DNA from: Amoebidium appalachense
Lineage: Eukaryota > Ichthyosporea
Direction of reading: 5' to 3'
DNA length: 64,000 nucleotides
NCBI GenBank assembly: GCA_963693365.1
Contig: CAVNZM010000003.1
Coordinates: 1,426,001 to 1,490,000, forward strand
Both the position numbers and the translations under genes were made by a program. The notes beneath the pieces are model-generated. The model was not told where the DNA came from, made no database searches, and saw only the letters and a program-made list of their open reading frames with translations. Positions 62,818 to 64,000 of the stretch are shown piece by piece. The stretch's first letter is position 1. Every line of letters begins with the position of its first letter.

Positions 62818-63227
62818 ATCCAGCCCTCAGTGGTTGGACCAGGTCACCGGGTTCATCATGTTGTCACGGAACTTCAACGCCGTAAGGCTAACCCGGGCAC
62901 TCGGGGGAATAGTGCATCGGGCAAAGGGGGTGAAAAGCAACACATGGCCTGGTCTGTTTTTGAGAGAGCAGAGGGCGATGCTGTCTGCTTCAGGTATGAC
63001 AAGGTGGTGGATTTGTTGGTGGATTTGTGTACATGAGAGCAGGGGTAGTAGCATTTGTTATGTGATGGAGGGTTGGAGTGATTTAGTATAGACATTAGAT
63101 AGTATAGTATATATAATACATGCGAATAGGACAAAGTATGATTGTGTATTGATATAATGTACTTTGTTGTTGCTGCAACCCCAATTGGCAACCGATTACT
63201 TGGGCTGGTGGGTAGGTGTTGCCCGAG

Positions 63228-63259
<32 letters not shown>

Positions 63260-63576
63260 AAGGAGGGGGGGGGGGGGGGGGGGGAGGGTTGGGGGGGAAA
63301 GATCACTACGAATAAACAACTAAGCTGGAGTGAAAGTGACACCCACCATCTTTCTGCCCCTAGCCCTTCCCTGCTGCCCGCCCCCCGCCCCCCCTCCCCC
63401 TCCCCCCCGCTCACACACACACACACACACACACCACCACAACCCTCTCACCTATCTCTTTTAGCCGGGACAGGGGGTGGAGGGGGATTTGCATTTGTCG
63501 GGGGGGGTTGCTGTTGGGGGCGGCAAGCATCCTGGCGGGCCTGGCCCTTCAGCAGGGCACGGGGTCCAATTTGCTG
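62818..63576 (+). CDS. Two candidate exons of an unrecognised gene
   Basis: Exon 62818-62993 follows a good polypyrimidine acceptor (TCTCCTGTGCACCTCCAG) and ends CTTCAG/GTATGA. Exon 63465-63576 follows CTATCTCTTTTAG and ends GCTG/GTAGGT. The phases (2 then 1) agree. The first reads GPGHRVHHVVTELQRRKANP and is basic; the second has a hydrophobic stretch GLLLGAASILAGLALQQG that could be a membrane segment. Start and end of the gene are outside or unseen. The opposite strand of the first exon is also open, but its splice signals are poor. Confidence 0.4.
62994..63464 (+). other. Candidate intron with poly-G
   Basis: Holds poly-G (63230-63285) and C-rich/(CA)n sequence (63378-63434) before the next acceptor. 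Confidence 0.4.
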
Positions 63577-64000
63577 GTAGGTTATCCACCGTATATGTTT
63601 AATGATGTATATCTCGGAATTTGCGACTGCCACTCGGTTTGATCCTGTCGTTGTAGCCTTTTGAGCAAGGATTATGATTGGAATGATGTCGACAAAGTAA
63701 GTTTTTGGTTCCATCCCTTGTTTTTTTGCCCCTTGGTTTATGGTTTATTAATTTGCTATCGTTTGGATTTTGTAATGCTGAAACACACATGAGAGCAGTT
63801 AACAAGGGTCGGAGATGCATCATCACATCATCCGATTCCTCTTGTGGTTTTTGGGGTCCCGTGGTGTTCTGTGAGTTATGGAGAAAAAGTGCTGGACCGT
63901 GGGATCAGGAAAATACATAGACAGGAGCTCGCGTATTTTTTTTTGTTTGTGGTCAGTCGTTGAAGGGGGTTGGGGAGGGGGGGGGGGGGGGGGGGGGGGG
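63577..64000. other. Right end of window
   Basis: AT-rich sequence without a convincing exon, ending in a poly-G run from about 63976 that continues past the window. Confidence 0.5.

Noticed and set aside
62827-63054. Minus-strand exon (LKNRPGHVLLFTPFARC)
   Set aside because: Protein-like, and its donor phase could even fit SWT1 exon 2. But the donor is GTCCAA and the acceptor lacks a pyrimidine tract, while exon 1 with the WW domain already supplies the right phase.

Overview
This is a eukaryotic genomic scaffold of unknown species. It has spliceosomal introns, two 500-base assembly gaps (6420-6919 and 26268-26767), and very long (GT)n/(CA)n and poly-G/poly-C tracts in introns and spacers. 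It consists of mobile and virus-derived DNA nested inside itself (1 to about 39.8 kb), followed by an ordinary host gene region (41-64 kb). A protist or invertebrate fits; the sequence alone does not settle which.

Region 1, 1-36393: a degraded virus-like element bounded by long terminal inverted repeats (TIRs), about 2.9 kb each (1-2858 and 32868-36393, inverted). Each TIR carries a copy of a gene resembling the N-terminal part of a Maverick/Polinton/adintovirus-type protein-primed DNA polymerase B. Inside are a gene resembling the NCLDV/poxvirus late transcription factor VLTF3 (2867-3652), an unrecognised small gene on the minus strand (3840-4277), and the polymerase domain of PolB on the minus strand. 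PolB is cut in two: its main part is 29283-31936 and its C-terminal tail is 18731-18954.

Three kinds of later insertion sit in this element. (a) At 18955-29282 is a 10.3-kb element with a 32-bp TIR and a CTAC target duplication that lies exactly in the PolB break. It carries a multi-exon OTU-protease gene with four tandem copies of one 102-bp exon, the end of a divergent basic nuclear-type gene, and no visible transposase. (b) Between 5 and 17.3 kb are a LINE reverse-transcriptase fragment, satellite-like repeats and a seven-exon Plavaka-type (CACTA/Tnp2) transposase gene of about 1208 codons, preceded by a membrane-protein ORF overlapping it as TAATG. (c) At 34172-34740 is a complete 569-bp TRIM retrotransposon with two apparently identical 246-bp LTRs and a 5-bp duplication, lying in the right TIR gene.

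Region 2, 36400-39800: GC-rich, tightly packed virus-like genes outside the right TIR: an ankyrin-repeat gene broken by three hAT-like MITEs, a frameshifted DXD glycosyltransferase with a C-terminal membrane anchor, and a small Cys/His-rich protein. They are packed like viral genes, with a convergent overlap and a divergent gap of about 50 bp.

Region 3, 41178-61244, minus strand: a host gene I could assemble across 21 exons with all intron phases agreeing (about 988 codons). It has an N-terminal WW domain, a PIN nuclease domain with its four acidic residues, and a long C-terminal region, so it is an SWT1-like RNA endonuclease. Its introns are filled with (CA)n and poly-C. At the far right (62.8-63.6 kb) two candidate plus-strand exons suggest a neighbouring gene encoding a membrane segment.

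Functionally the virus-like element would have supplied replication (PolB) and late transcription (VLTF3). Both are now interrupted or decayed, whereas the Plavaka transposase and the SWT1 gene look open and intact.
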